Assembly (NCBI RefSeq): GCF_021462415.1
Contig: NZ_JAKEDS010000004.1
Span: forward strand, 124,001 to 188,000
From: Rhodohalobacter sp. 614A
GTDB lineage: Bacteria; Bacteroidota; Rhodothermia; Balneolales; Balneolaceae
Length of the DNA: 64,000 nt
Reading direction: 5' to 3'
The position numbers and the translations under genes are program-made. Below, piece by piece: positions 63,449 to 64,000 of the stretch; the first letter of the stretch is position 1; each line of letters begins with the position of its first letter. Below the pieces are notes generated by a model. It did not search any database and was not told the origin of the DNA. It worked only from the letters and a program-made list of their open reading frames with translations.

Positions 63449-64000
63449 TTAAACGTAATGAATTGCTTTAATCAACCCGCTTGAGTCTTTTTCCGGGTTT
63501 TCAGGAAGTGTTTTTATCCCCTTTTCTACAGATTGCTTTGCACCGAGTGCAAGAGCCATGGAATCCACGATATCATCTTCCTCTACCTCATTTCGCCGGA
63601 AATCCTCTTTGATATCCCGGAAAAAATCCTTGGCGATATCTTCCCGTTCGCTCACCAGTGAGAGCCGATGGCGTAATCCTTTCTTCGTGTTCTTCTTCTG
63701 AAAAATCATTCCGCCATTCAAATTCATAAAAAGCAGCTCCGGGTGGCTCTCAAAAACCACATTCTGAAGTTCGGGCTCTTCAGTCAGAAATCGATCAACC
63801 ACTTTTATTTTTGGCGTGATATTCCATGCCTGAACAGTCATTTTCTTTTCGGTGAATTCAAAACTTTGCATGTTGGCTTCCACGTAAGATGGTGCATGCA
63901 AAGCCGGACGAATGGGCGGATTAAATACACTTGCCGCGTATTCCGGACCCAGTTTTTTTCGTAGAAGCGCATCGCATTCGCGTGTATATTGGTCATCCTC
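63449..64000 (-). CDS. DUF429 family protein (predicted RNase H-like nuclease), N-terminus beyond window
   Basis: The frame is open to position 64000. Upstream of LHAPSYVEAN it reads RECDALLRKKLGPEYAASVF followed by NPPIRPA, so the CDS is cut by the window edge and does not start at the TTG near 63901. The visible 184 codons show the DUF429 pattern: CDxxLRKKLG, SVFNPPIR, SYVEANMQSF, NITPKIKVVDRFL, VFESHPELLFMNLNGG, KKTKKGLRHRLSL-like and a late EEDDIVDSMALALGA. The family is predicted to be RNase H-fold, possibly nuclease; biological role unknown. Confidence 0.8.
   Translation of the reverse strand, partial: EDDQYTRECDALLRKKLGPEYAASVFNPPIRPALHAPSYVEANMQSFEFTEKKMTVQAWNITPKIKVVDRFLTEEPELQNVVFESHPELLFMNLNGGMIFQKKNTKKGLRHRLSLVSEREDIAKDFFRDIKEDFRRNEVEEDDIVDSMALALGAKQSVEKGIKTLPENPEKDSSGLIKAIHYV

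Noticed and set aside
63449-63901. Complete 150-aa gene starting at a TTG near 63901
   Set aside because: The same frame continues to the window edge with DUF429-family sequence, so the true start is outside the window.

Overview
The window looks like a chromosomal segment of a Balneolota/Bacteroidota-type bacterium (Balneola/Rhodohalobacter/Gracilimonas-like). The supports are a large set of duplicated-FtsX ABC permeases of the kind common in Bacteroidota, a GWxTD-domain lipoprotein, a TPR lipoprotein resembling gliding-motility proteins, start sites mostly without purine-rich Shine-Dalgarno sequences, and moderate G+C. The genus assignment is inference. No rRNA, tRNA, CRISPR or transposase was seen.

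Positions 1-43879 are dominated by one tandem family: fifteen complete (783-820 aa) and one window-truncated MacB/FtsX-type ABC permease genes. All are on the minus strand and each starts 60-650 bp from the next. At the upstream (right) end sit one LolD/MacB-like ATPase (44048-44737), a four-helix-bundle protein on the opposite strand (44871-45230), and one HlyD/MacA-like adaptor (45295-46551). A sigma-54 response regulator (46816-48198) and a PAS histidine kinase (48361-49725) follow on the plus strand. The simplest reading is a MacAB-like efflux or envelope-export system with one ATPase, one adaptor, about sixteen alternative permeases and a two-component regulator.

Five places in this region carry a -24/-12-like element (TGGYAYG-N4-TTGA): before permeases at 5198, 28025 and 41175, before the adaptor (46551) and before the regulator itself (46816). 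At four loci (the adaptor and regulator share one) the promoter is accompanied by two 18-bp imperfect palindromes separated by exactly 3 bp. This reads as a shared sigma-54 enhancer regulon in which the neighbouring regulator drives the permease array, the adaptor and itself. Gaps between permeases hold two families of inverted-repeat elements (A: CTGATAGCTGA type; B: GTTGTCAGTTG type).

A plus-strand sulfur-assimilation operon (31312-36276: thiosulfate sulfurtransferase, sulfite reductase hemoprotein, uroporphyrinogen-III methyltransferase, APS/PAPS reductase, precorrin-2 dehydrogenase) interrupts the array. It is preceded by a 19-codon leader rich in Cys and Met codons, an antiterminator segment and a terminator hairpin, which together look like a classical ribosome-mediated attenuator.

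Positions 49729-64000 are ordinary housekeeping: MoxR/Mg-chelatase-like AAA+ protein, PabB, PyrD, TPR lipoprotein, pyruvate kinase, GWxTD lipoprotein, bacilliredoxin, a CBM9/DOMON-like lipoprotein, Mn-type superoxide dismutase, soluble transhydrogenase and a DUF429 protein cut by the window end. Hairpin terminators separate several of the convergent pairs.
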